Assembly (NCBI GenBank): GCA_964554585.1
Contig: CAZKPD010000031.1
Location: forward strand, 1-21,476
DNA: 21,476 nt
From: Perlabentimonas sp964554585
GTDB lineage: Bacteria; Bacteroidota; Bacteroidia; Bacteroidales; Tenuifilaceae
Direction of reading: 5' to 3'
Shown piece by piece: positions 14,381 to 21,284 of the stretch. The translations under genes and the position numbers were made by a program. The notes below the pieces were generated by a model. The model was given only the letters and a program-made list of their open reading frames with translations. It did no database searches and was not told the origin of the DNA. Position 1 is the stretch's first letter. Every line of letters starts with the position of its first letter.

Positions 14381-14414
14381 AATGGTTGGTCACCGGTTTG
14401 CATGACCAACCATT
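14381..14414 (-). repeat. Perfect 12-base inverted repeat upstream of the hydrolase
   Basis: AATGGTTGGTCA (14381-14392) and TGACCAACCATT (14403-14414) are exact inverted copies with a 10-base spacer, beginning 18 bases upstream of the hydrolase ATG. Toward the hydrolase there is no T tract, so it is not a normal terminator for the upstream barrel gene. It may be an operator or a leader hairpin. Confidence 0.7.
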
Positions 14415-14466
14415 TGATTTTTTAACAACTGCTTAAGCGGTACAGGTAACCTTTGGAAAGATGTTG

Positions 14467-15081
14467 CTAGAAGCTATATCCAACACCTAGACTTACCGAT
14501 TCACTTCTTATGGGAGAGGTTGCTCTCATTTGTCCTATACCGTTTTGAGAGATGTAGGTAGCATTGATTTGGAAATGTCCAAAATCAAATCCAAGCATAG
14601 CAGCGGCACCATATTTCAGTTTGTGCAAGGGTGCTCTCCCAGACACATCCTTATCATACATATCTGTATTTTCAAACTTAGCGCTTATTCCGTATCCCAT
14701 ATATGGTCCTACGCCTAAAAACAATCTCTTTGTTCCGACTTTAGCTTGAAAAATAGCATAAACAGGCAATTCAACATCATAAGAAGTCAATTGAGATTTT
14801 TCAAGAGTGATCTTGTTTCCCATTTCTGAATTACGATACTGTAGCAATAGATCAGCTTGTAGAGAAAACCAGTTTTTAAATTCATAATTGAAAAATACTC
14901 CGGCACCTCCGCCGAAATCGGGAGAGCTACTTTCAAATTCTGTTAGAGCGTCAAATTTATAGATTGTTGTATTGGCCTCTGCCTTTGCTCCAATTGATAG
15001 TTTCTGTTGTGCTTTTGCTGATACTGAAACCATTAGTAGTGTTGCAAGAACAACAAGTGATAAGTTCATCGTTTTTTTCAT
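14467..15081 (-). CDS. Outer-membrane beta-barrel (porin-family) protein
   Basis: The 204-residue protein has a signal peptide ending SAKAQ (about residue 25) and alternating amphipathic strands: LSIGAKAEANTTIY, GGGAGVFFNYEFKNWFSLQADLLLQYRNSE, DVELPVYAIFQAK, LFLGVGPYMGYGISAKF, AAAMLGFDFGHFQINATYI and a final SVSLGVGYSF with the C-terminal Phe usual for outer-membrane barrels. It matches the small 8-strand OMP_b-brl type. It sits between the two-component genes and the hydrolase on the same strand and could be a target of that pair, but the sequence does not prove it. Confidence 0.82.
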   Translation of the reverse strand: MKKTMNLSLVVLATLLMVSVSAKAQQKLSIGAKAEANTTIYKFDALTEFESSSPDFGGGAGVFFNYEFKNWFSLQADLLLQYRNSEMGNKITLEKSQLTSYDVELPVYAIFQAKVGTKRLFLGVGPYMGYGISAKFENTDMYDKDVSGRAPLHKLKYGAAAMLGFDFGHFQINATYISQNGIGQMRATSPIRSESVSLGVGYSF

Positions 15082-15236
15082 GGTAAAAAATTATTTAATT
15101 GTTAAAGACTTATTAATTAATGACAGTGCAAAAATGGGACATACAACTTGTTTAATGAAGCCTTTTCCGATGAAGCTCAGTATTGATACGATGAAGTGTA
15201 TTATGGAGCAGATGAAATAAATATGATAGCAGGGAC

Positions 15237-16250
15237 TTAATCTAAGAAGGGTAATTTTACGGTAAATTCTGTTGCAGTTTTTAATATATCAACCGTTTTA
15301 TTGTGTAAAGCGTATTGTTTTTTTAGATTTTTCAGACCAAAACCCTCGCTTTCAACACTCGCTCTTACCTGAAGATTGTTGCTAACTACAATCTCATTTT
15401 TAGTAATACTTATTTCCAGTCTAAGTGGCTGATTAAGAGTAGCGATATTGTGTTTAACTGCATTCTCTACCAGTAATTGAAGGCTTACAGGGATTACTTT
15501 CCGACTTGATTCTGCTTGGTTAAGAATTGTGACTTGTAGATTCTCTTCAAACCTAACTTTCTCTAAAAAAAGGTATGCTTCTAAAAATTCCAGCTCTTCT
15601 CTTAAGGTCACCATGGGGCGATCACTTGTTAACAGCACATAGCGGTATACGCTTGACATTTTTTTTGCGAATAGATTTGTTTTCTCTGCATTTTCATAAG
15701 CTAGGGATGCTAAAACATTGAGGCTGTTAAATAAAAAATGAGGATTAATTTGTGCTTTTAAGGTTGCATACTGATACTGAAGTTTTTCTTTTTCGATTAG
15801 CGCAATTCTTTTTTCAGCTTCTATTTGCCGTTGGTTGTATAGGTAAATTTCAATTAGCAAAACCACTGCGCTATTCCAGAGTAGGGTGAAAATGGTAGAT
15901 TTAAGAATTTCCGGACTGAAACTAAATGCAGAGAAACCAAAAAACAAGAAATTGATAAACATAATAACCAAGACAGCAAACAGGGATGTTCCCAATAAGC
16001 TCAGTGTGATTTGAATGATGATGCCACGTACTTTTAGGTGTGTAGATAGAGCACGAATAATTAGGAAATCAACAGTAGCAATAAAAAGGAATGGGAGTAG
16101 GTTTACTAAGAAAAAATATGCTAAGTCCTGCTCTTTACCGGTCAGTATTTGAAAAACATAATAAAATAGCACCAGTAGGATGGATACTATCAGTAAAAAA
16201 ACAACAATTTGTTTTATGCTTATCTTTTTCATACTCTTAATCCCATCCAT
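15237..16250 (-). CDS. LytS/YehU-type sensor histidine kinase
   Basis: The 337-residue protein has four membrane helices (about 14-36, 46-66, 77-103 and 118-138), a short coiled coil (about 142-165) and a His_kinase domain with the phospho-acceptor His171 in AQINPHFLFNSLNVL. The GHKL ATPase part shows LLVENAVKHNI (N box) and GFGLKNLKKQYALHN (G box). There is no separate periplasmic sensor domain. The start at 16250 overlaps the regulator gene by 14 bases; a second ATG at 16232 (MKKISIKQ) would remove the overlap and is equally plausible. It phosphorylates the adjacent LytTR regulator. Confidence 0.92.
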   Translation of the reverse strand: MDGIKSMKKISIKQIVVFLLIVSILLVLFYYVFQILTGKEQDLAYFFLVNLLPFLFIATVDFLIIRALSTHLKVRGIIIQITLSLLGTSLFAVLVIMFINFLFFGFSAFSFSPEILKSTIFTLLWNSAVVLLIEIYLYNQRQIEAEKRIALIEKEKLQYQYATLKAQINPHFLFNSLNVLASLAYENAEKTNLFAKKMSSVYRYVLLTSDRPMVTLREELEFLEAYLFLEKVRFEENLQVTILNQAESSRKVIPVSLQLLVENAVKHNIATLNQPLRLEISITKNEIVVSNNLQVRASVESEGFGLKNLKKQYALHNKTVDILKTATEFTVKLPFLD

Positions 16251-16992
16251 CTACCCATTTCAAAAAATCCGAAACACGCTCACGGCTAACCAAAATTTCT
16301 TGAGGGCAATCCGGTTGAAACGTAAGCTTCAGCCGGCTATTAAAATATTTGTCAATTTTTTTTATGGATGCAATATTAGCAACGCAATTGCGAGAAACTC
16401 GAAAAAATGTTTTTTCGTCTAATTGTGATTCTATTTGAGTTAACGTATAATCGATAATATATTTTTTATTAGAGAATGTGTGCAGAAAGGCTACTTTTTC
16501 CTCACTGTAAAAAAAAGCAATCTCGTTTACATCAATATGATTATAGGTATCACCGATTTGAACTAAGAAACGGTTCCTTTTTTGGTTTCCCAACAATTTT
16601 TCTTCCAGTTTTTTATAATCAAATGCGACCTCCGTTGCTAGGCTCTGCCCTTCAAATTTGTTTAAGGCAATGGATAAATCTTCTTCTTCTAAGGGTTTTA
16701 ATAGGTAATCGATACTATTGAGCTTAAAAGCCTGAATAGCATGCTGGTCATAGGCAGTAGTAAATATGATGGGGGTTGAAACTTGAATGTGTTCAAATAT
16801 CTCAAAGCAATTTCCATCAGCCAGGTGAATATCCAGCAGGATTAATTCTATCGTATTGTTTTTAAGAAATAGGACGGTCTCGGCTACTGATTCTGTCCTT
16901 CCAGCTAAAACATAATCGGGGCGTAATCGCTCCATCATTCGTTTTAGCTCATTGTACGCAAAGCGTTCGTCTTCTACTATCAGATATTTCAT
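16237..16992 (-). CDS. LytTR-family response regulator
   Basis: The 251-residue protein has a receiver domain (1-115) with the acidic pair Glu7/Asp8, phospho-acceptor Asp54 in LILLDIHLADG, Thr78-79 in FTTAYD and Lys99 in YLLKPLEE. A LytTR DNA-binding domain (about 145-248) follows, with FLVQIGDTYNHIDVNEIAFFYSEEK, FFRVSRNCVANIASIKKID and ILVSRERVSDFLKWVDG. LytTR proteins bind short direct repeats. It precedes and overlaps the kinase gene, so both are translated from one mRNA. Confidence 0.94.
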   Translation of the reverse strand: MKYLIVEDERFAYNELKRMMERLRPDYVLAGRTESVAETVLFLKNNTIELILLDIHLADGNCFEIFEHIQVSTPIIFTTAYDQHAIQAFKLNSIDYLLKPLEEEDLSIALNKFEGQSLATEVAFDYKKLEEKLLGNQKRNRFLVQIGDTYNHIDVNEIAFFYSEEKVAFLHTFSNKKYIIDYTLTQIESQLDEKTFFRVSRNCVANIASIKKIDKYFNSRLKLTFQPDCPQEILVSRERVSDFLKWVDGWD

Positions 16993-17096
16993 AAATTGTT
17001 ACAATATTACGGATTAAGATTGATGTAAATCCGAAAACCCAAATAAATCTGATTGGTTATATTGGGTGTTATGTACCGGTGTTATTTTATATTCAA
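16993..17096. promoter_or_regulatory. Upstream region of the response-regulator gene with an 8-base direct repeat
   Basis: GGTGTTAT occurs at 17065-17072 and again at 17078-17085, 13 bases apart start to start. On the minus strand TAATATTG, about 10 bases before the ATG at 16992, is a 7-of-8 match to the -7 box, with TTT about 19 bases further up. The direct repeat could be a regulator site, but its spacing is shorter than that of well-known LytTR sites. Confidence 0.35.
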
Positions 17097-17341
17097 TTAA
17101 TTCTTATTCTTTGAATCCGCGGGATACTTTCTTATTTGCTTCTCAAAACGATTCATCTCATTTTCATCAAATGGGTATGGCGAGTTTTTGTCTTCCAGCC
17201 ATTTGGAGTTTCTATTGTAAAAATATGTTTATTACCATTTACGATATTAATTTCTGGCTGATTTGTCGTTTGTGAATAAATCCAATTACTAATTATTCCA
17301 ATTGCAACTAATAAAATAGTCTTTGTCATTTTGGTTGTCAT
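17097..17341 (-). pseudogene. Broken gene for a small secreted protein
   Basis: From the ATG at 17329 (or 17341) the minus strand encodes a signal peptide and a short mature part: MTKTILLVAIGIISNWIYSQ, then HIFTIETPNGW. That frame soon ends in a short unlikely tail (KTKTRHTHLMKMR, stop). Directly after NGW another frame is open and protein-like: EDKNSPYPFDENEMNRFEKQ, then IRKYPADSKNKN, with a stop at 17099-17097. The switch suggests a frameshift or an internal deletion that joined the two ends of a longer gene. A sequencing error could also explain it. I recognise no family. Confidence 0.55.
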
Positions 17342-17736
17342 ATTGTGGCTCCATTGTAATAAAGATTAACGGTTTGTGGCTTTGGTTTCGGGTTGCAGAG
17401 TACGCAACCCACACCCTGTGAGCCAACTGCCTACCAAAGTTATGCAAAGTTGTCAAACGGACAAGCTAGCCTTATACAAAAAGAGAAGGCCTACGAAGAC
17501 GCAGGCGCAGCCTGCTTTTAATAGGCCACGGTGGCACAACCGCCGCCGAACGAGGGATCTATTTTTTTCTATTCCATTGGTGAAACCAAAAAGAATAGAA
17601 GCGACTAAGGCTGGCGCCTGAACTGAACAGGATAGGCAGTAGATTGAAAAAAACTTATTAATTCCTCGTTTCCAAGTCCTCCGGACGTTGGAAAGTCTTT
17701 CCTATTCAATTATTAAATCTTGTATTAGCAGCTCGT
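17342..17736. repeat. Palindrome-rich non-coding segment
   Basis: This 395-base stretch has no credible gene and holds at least five inverted repeats. GGGTTGC/GCAACCC lies at 17390-17410, with CTTTGG/CCAAAG outside it. GCAGGC/GCCTGC lies at 17501-17515 with a 3-base loop, and GCCAC/GTGGC at 17525-17535. TTCTATTC/GAATAGAA at 17567-17600 encloses TTGGT/ACCAA. TTTCCAA-GTCC/GGAC-TTGGAAA lies at 17669-17694; this last hairpin may also be a terminator for the SUMF1-like gene, since a T run follows on the minus strand. The composition differs from the neighbouring genes. It resembles cassette-junction or REP-like DNA. Confidence 0.6.
17453..17640. repeat. Repeat unit A flanking the SUMF1-like gene
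   Basis: This unit contains, in order on the plus strand, TCAAACGGACAAG (17453-17465), GAAACCAA (17582-17589) and ATAGGCAGT (17632-17640). The same three words in the same order and orientation occur in unit B on the other side of the SUMF1-like gene. Unit A is longer because palindromic DNA lies between the words. Confidence 0.45.
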
Positions 17737-18528
17737 TTATTTGCGTCCAACATACGTCTTAACCAATCGAAAACCCGTTGCATTATCCCTAAAATCAGGT
17801 TGCACAACAAACCTATCTTTCAGTTGCCTATCGGTTTTCCACGAAGTGCCTTTAATAATTCTGTCTCCATTCGGGGTTGACGAAGAAGTCCATTCGGAAA
17901 CATTGCCATTCAGGTTGTGCAGACTGTACTTATTTTTCTTCCCGCTTTTTACTTTTGCAATTACTTTTGTGTTAACATGAGAAGTATTTGCAGCAACATA
18001 CTCCCATTCCGCTTCACTGGGTAATCTGTTTTCAACCGCAAATGGCAAGCCTTTCTTCCGGTTAGTTTTATTTTCCATTTTGGTTCTCCATGCACAATAA
18101 AAAACAGCACTAATATGGGACACACCCACCACAGGATAGTTATCAAATTTCTTATCGTCAAAATAGTTTTGATACTTTTCATTTGAGTCCCAAACAGATG
18201 CATCTAATACATGCTCAAGTACTTCTCGATAAGAATGGCGTTTTGTGGATTTTTCTTTGTCGTTGGTTTCTTTGTACTTCTTATAATCAATAATTACAAT
18301 GCTATCATTGGGACTGTTCTTTAATGCATCAATAAATTCTCTGTATTCTCGATTAGTAACCTGCTCGCTCATCCAAAAGGCATTAACAGTTTCTTCTCTA
18401 TCACCAATGTCTTCTTTTAAAACTACTGTTCCCATTGGCACAAAGCGCATGTTTTTGGGTTTCGACACCTGCGAGAACGAATAAAAAGATGTAAAGATTA
18501 GGATTGAAAGTGCGATTTTTGTTTTCAT
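17737..18528 (-). CDS. SUMF1/formylglycine-enzyme-fold protein lacking the catalytic cysteines
   Basis: The 263-residue protein has a signal peptide (about 1-19) and an FGE-sulfatase (SUMF1) fold: MRFVPMGTVVL, FWMSEQVTNREYREFI, NYPVVGVSHISAVFYCAWRT, ENRLPSEAEWEYVAAN, NLNGNVSEWTSS, IIKGTSW and the closing NATGFRLV. In true formylglycine-generating enzymes the segment after the GGS motif carries two catalytic Cys residues; here it reads IIKGTSWKTDRQLKDRF with none, and the only mature Cys is in FYCAWR. It is thus probably a non-catalytic family member, like the gliding-motility GldJ/GldK type proteins. It lies alone between two related repeat units. Confidence 0.85.
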   Translation of the reverse strand: MKTKIALSILIFTSFYSFSQVSKPKNMRFVPMGTVVLKEDIGDREETVNAFWMSEQVTNREYREFIDALKNSPNDSIVIIDYKKYKETNDKEKSTKRHSYREVLEHVLDASVWDSNEKYQNYFDDKKFDNYPVVGVSHISAVFYCAWRTKMENKTNRKKGLPFAVENRLPSEAEWEYVAANTSHVNTKVIAKVKSGKKNKYSLHNLNGNVSEWTSSSTPNGDRIIKGTSWKTDRQLKDRFVVQPDFRDNATGFRLVKTYVGRK

Positions 18529-18605
18529 ATTTTGTTTTATTTAATGAACGCCAATGGTCTATCAAATGTGCACAGTCGAGTGTCCTTTCGGCGTAGCCAA
18601 ATTAT

Positions 18606-18657
18606 TCAAACGGGCAAGTCGCACCGGCCTGAAACCAAGGCGCTGTTGTAGGCAGTT
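18606..18657. repeat. Repeat unit B flanking the SUMF1-like gene
   Basis: The plus strand reads TCAAACGGGCAAG (18606-18618), GAAACCAA (18631-18638) and GTAGGCAGTT (18648-18657). These match unit A at 17453-17640 in order and orientation. GTAGGCAGTT is also the exact inverted copy of AACTGCCTAC at 17425-17434. It lies between the two minus-strand accessory genes, ending 1 base before the stop of the membrane-protein gene. Confidence 0.45.
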
Positions 18658-18658
18658 C

Positions 18659-19423
18659 TTATAGTTCATTGATAATTTCATCTATTCGAGTATGCTTTTT
18701 AATTATTTCTTCATCGTATACCGAAGTTTCACTTAGAACTGCTTTTGATATTAGTTCATAGGCTTCAATTCTAAGTTTACAATATTCTAAAAGCAATTTA
18801 TTCTGTTTTTGATATTCTTCCGGTATATTTTCAATGCTGGACATTTTGTTCAAAATTTCAATGCTTTCTTTCCACTTGGGTATCCCTGTTTGCGCTATAA
18901 AATATGCAACTTCATGTTTTGAACGGCTATCTAACATGTCAAATAACTTCATGGCTTCCGATTCGTTGTTGTTAAATTTTTTCAGTTCGGAATCATATGT
19001 TTTTACATCCCAATCCTCGGGTGCATAATAGGCATACGCAAAAATTCCTGCAAATAAAACAGCTAAACACACCAACCCTATTCCTGTCGCTTTCCAATTT
19101 GAGTAAAATTTATTATTTTCTTCTTTATGTTTTTTTAGTAATTGTCCATGTATTTTCTCAACAACCAAATAAATAATTCCTGTATAAATGGCTGGAATTA
19201 AAACATTCGGTATTTTATCTATAATAGATTCGGGAATCTGATCAATCCCATAGAATAGCAAGATTGTGCTGACTATCCCAATAATTAGGACTATTAATCC
19301 TTCCTTTTCTCTTCCGAAACTTAACGAGTTTTTACGAATAAGGATTCCTGCGGCTAATGGTCCGCCAAAAAATGTTGCAATTGCTATTGCTTTCTGAGAA
19401 TAAAGTTTAATTTCTTCTCTCAT
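18659..19423 (-). CDS. Membrane protein of unknown function
   Basis: The 254-residue protein has about four membrane helices in its first half (about 10-28, 41-62, 70-90 and 110-131; LIVLIIGIVSTILLFYGI and TGIGLVCLAVLFAGIFAYAYY are the clearest). A soluble, helical and charged C-terminal half follows (about 135-254; SELKKFNNNESEAMKLFDML, then YQKQNKLLLEYCKLRIEAYE). I recognise no family. The first two helices with the loop FGREKEG resemble small envelope proteins seen near accessory genes in Bacteroidota. It is flanked by a palindrome upstream and repeat unit B downstream. Confidence 0.7.
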   Translation of the reverse strand: MREEIKLYSQKAIAIATFFGGPLAAGILIRKNSLSFGREKEGLIVLIIGIVSTILLFYGIDQIPESIIDKIPNVLIPAIYTGIIYLVVEKIHGQLLKKHKEENNKFYSNWKATGIGLVCLAVLFAGIFAYAYYAPEDWDVKTYDSELKKFNNNESEAMKLFDMLDSRSKHEVAYFIAQTGIPKWKESIEILNKMSSIENIPEEYQKQNKLLLEYCKLRIEAYELISKAVLSETSVYDEEIIKKHTRIDEIINEL

Positions 19424-19451
19424 TTATAAGTCTGACTTTTTCATCCTTACC

Positions 19452-19491
19452 CCACCCATATTTGGGTGGATTGGTTTGACCGGGGTTAGGC
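19452..19491. repeat. Palindrome upstream of the orphan membrane protein gene
   Basis: CCACCCA (19452-19458) and TGGGTGG (19463-19469) are perfect inverted copies with a 4-base loop. Outside it lies GGGGTTAGG (about 19483-19490), which pairs loosely with CCTTACCCC (19445-19453). The GTTAGGC at the outer end has the form of an integron core site (GTTRRRY), but this alone is weak. Confidence 0.5.
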
Positions 19492-19548
19492 TTTATTTGT
19501 TGCTAATGTACCAAATAATATAGCGCAAAGGTTTGGTGGGTTGATATG

Positions 19549-19579
19549 AAAAAACGGGATGAGCTGGTCATCCCGTTTT
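19549..19579 (-). terminator. Terminator of serS
   Basis: AAAACGGGATGA (19551-19562) and TCATCCCGTTTT (19568-19579) are perfect 12-base inverted copies with a 5-base loop, with a run of six Ts on the minus strand. It lies 57 bases after the serS stop codon. Confidence 0.9.
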
Positions 19580-19635
19580 AGCTTTTCGATATAATTCTAT
19601 GTAAGCTATAACCTATGTTTGAGGTATAAAGGCTC

Positions 19636-20907
19636 TTATATGCGATCGAATCCGCAGAAAGGTTGTAACACCTTGGGTATGGTTACGCCGTGCTCATCCT
19701 GGTTGTTCTCAAGCAGTGCCGCAAGGATGCGGGGCAGTGCCAATGCGCTGCCGTTGAGCGTATGCGCTATTTGGGTACGCTTCTCGCCCTCTTCGCGGTA
19801 GCGAAGCATCAGGCGGTTGGCCTGAAACGATTCGAAGTTGGAAACGGAGCTCACCTCCAGCCAGCGTTGCTGTGCTGCCGAGTACACCTCAAAGTCGTAG
19901 GTGAGGGCAGAGGTAAAGCTCATATCGCCACCGCACAGGCGTATAATGCGGTAGGGTAGTTCCAACTTCTGCAAAATCCTTTCCACGTGGCTTACCATCT
20001 CCTCAAGCGTTTCATACGATTTGTCGGGGTGCTGAATCTGCACAATCTCCACCTTATCAAACTGGTGCAGACGGTTTAGCCCTCTCACATCCTTGCCGTA
20101 CGAGCCCGCCTCGCGACGGAAACAGGGGGTGTAACCCGTCAGCTTTTGCGGAAAATCGGTGGCGTTGAGAATCACATCCCTATAGATATTGGTTAGGGGT
20201 ACCTCGGCGGTGGGAATCAGGTAAAAATTATCAATCTGTGCGTGGTACATCTGCCCATCCTTATCGGGTAGCTGGCCGGTGCCGTAGGCAGAGTCCTCAT
20301 TTACCATAAGCGGGGGCATATACTCCTTGTAGCCTGCATTGGTGTTCTCGTCCAGAAAGAAGTTGATAAGTGCCCGTTGTAGCTTGGCACCTTTGTCTTT
20401 ATAAACTGGAAATCCGCTCCCGGTAATCTTTACACCCATTTCAAAGTCGATAATATCCAACTCTTTGGCTAGTTCCCAGTGGGGTTTGGCAAGGGCATGG
20501 AGCTGGGGTACCGCTCCTCCGGAGCGGACAAGCTCGTTGTCCTCGGCCGTTTTCCCGGCTGGTACCGATATGTGTGGGGTATTGGGAATTCGAATTAGCG
20601 TTTCGTGAAGCTCTTTTTCCGCATTTTCCATGAGCTGGCTCAGCGTTTTCGATTCCTCTTTCAGGTTGGCTACCTTTTCTTTTGCTGCATCCGCTTCGGC
20701 GGTTTTGCCCTGCTTAAAGAGTATGCCTATCTCCTTTGAGAGGCTATTCTGTTGCGACAGCAAAGCATCCAGCTTGGACTGAGCCGATTTCCGCTGCTCA
20801 TCCAGCATAATCACCTTTTCAATAAGCGCTTCTGCATCGAAATTTTTAATCTTCAGCCGATTGATAACCTCAATCTTGTTCTCGTTAATCTGTTTAAGCG
20901 TCAGCAT
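19636..20907 (-). CDS. serS: Serine--tRNA ligase
   Basis: Class II seryl-tRNA synthetase, which charges tRNA-Ser (and tRNA-Sec) with serine. I use the ATG at 20907 (MLTLKQINENK, 423 residues), the usual start in this phylum, not the TTG at 20940. The N-terminal long coiled coil that grips the tRNA extra arm spans about 30-100 (EQRKSAQSKLDALLSQQNSL). The catalytic core shows FYLIPTAEVPLTN, motif 2 in CFRREAGSYGKDVRGLNRLH, and motif 3 in TLNGSALALPRILAALLEN, near the C-terminus QPFCGFDRI. It lies 95 bases downstream of rpmA, with a terminator hairpin and a -7 box in the gap. Confidence 0.98.
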   Translation of the reverse strand: MLTLKQINENKIEVINRLKIKNFDAEALIEKVIMLDEQRKSAQSKLDALLSQQNSLSKEIGILFKQGKTAEADAAKEKVANLKEESKTLSQLMENAEKELHETLIRIPNTPHISVPAGKTAEDNELVRSGGAVPQLHALAKPHWELAKELDIIDFEMGVKITGSGFPVYKDKGAKLQRALINFFLDENTNAGYKEYMPPLMVNEDSAYGTGQLPDKDGQMYHAQIDNFYLIPTAEVPLTNIYRDVILNATDFPQKLTGYTPCFRREAGSYGKDVRGLNRLHQFDKVEIVQIQHPDKSYETLEEMVSHVERILQKLELPYRIIRLCGGDMSFTSALTYDFEVYSAAQQRWLEVSSVSNFESFQANRLMLRYREEGEKRTQIAHTLNGSALALPRILAALLENNQDEHGVTIPKVLQPFCGFDRI

Positions 20908-20931
20908 AGGGGTAATTGTTTTAAAAAGAAA

Positions 20932-20971
20932 ATCTCCCAAACTTACACAATTTTAGTAAGTATTGGGAGAT
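20932..20971 (-). terminator. Hairpin between rpmA and serS: terminator or attenuator
   Basis: ATCTCCCAAACTTAC (20932-20946) and GTAAGT-A-TTGGGAGAT (20956-20971) are inverted copies with one bulged base. Read on the minus strand the hairpin is followed by UUUUCUUUUU, so it can end the rplU-rpmA transcript. It ends only about 24 bases before the serS ATG. Confidence 0.8.
20938..20945 (-). promoter_or_regulatory. -7 box TAAGTTTG for serS inside the terminator hairpin
   Basis: An exact TAnnTTTG match on the minus strand lies in the distal arm of the hairpin, giving a leader of about 25 bases to the ATG at 20907. The -33 element is weak. Confidence 0.4.
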
Positions 20972-21002
20972 CCCAAAATCCTTTTATTAGTATGAAAACC
21001 TA

Positions 21003-21263
21003 CTAATCTTCTACGGGAAGAACCGATACAAATGATTTGTTTTCGGCTTTTTTGCGGAAAACAACAGTGCCGTCAATTAGTGCGTATAGGGTATGATCTC
21101 TACCCATGCCCACATTTTGTCCGGGGTTGTGTTTGGTTCCCCTTTGGCGAACAATAATATTACCTGCTTTGCAGGCTTGTCCACCGTATAGTTTTACACC
21201 TAAGCGCTTGCTTTCCGATTCACGTCCGTTTCTGGAACTACCGACTCCTTTCTTATGTGCCAT
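21003..21263 (-). CDS. rpmA: 50S ribosomal protein bL27
   Basis: The 86-residue protein is complete bL27, whose N-terminal tail reaches the peptidyl-transferase centre. It begins MAHKKGVGSSRNGRESESK with no cleavable N-terminal extension (unlike many Firmicutes), and continues with KLYGGQACKAGNIIVRQRG, HNPGQNVGMGRDHTLYALIDG and VVFRKK. It lies 21 bases downstream of rplU. A small inverted pair (TTAGTA/TACTAA, 20987-21006) overlaps the stop codon but has no U tract. Confidence 0.98.
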   Translation of the reverse strand: MAHKKGVGSSRNGRESESKRLGVKLYGGQACKAGNIIVRQRGTKHNPGQNVGMGRDHTLYALIDGTVVFRKKAENKSFVSVLPVED

Positions 21264-21284
21264 TTCTCAAAAACTTTTATGCGA

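Noticed and set aside
15082..15236. Short plus-strand frame starting at about 15134 (Met-rich, 28 codons) between the kinase and barrel genes
   Set aside because: Too short, low complexity (seven Met), no promoter or neighbour to support it; the gap is better read as the barrel gene's leader.
17425..17491. GTTATGC and GTTAGGC words as true integron attC core sites
   Set aside because: Single seven-base matches are expected by chance, no integrase is present, and the arms do not fit the standard attC layout; kept only as part of the cassette-like hypothesis.
17376..17621. An 81-codon plus-strand open frame in the palindrome-rich segment
   Set aside because: Its Arg/Pro/Lys-rich translation is explained by the hairpins' GC-rich sequence and has no domain-like features.
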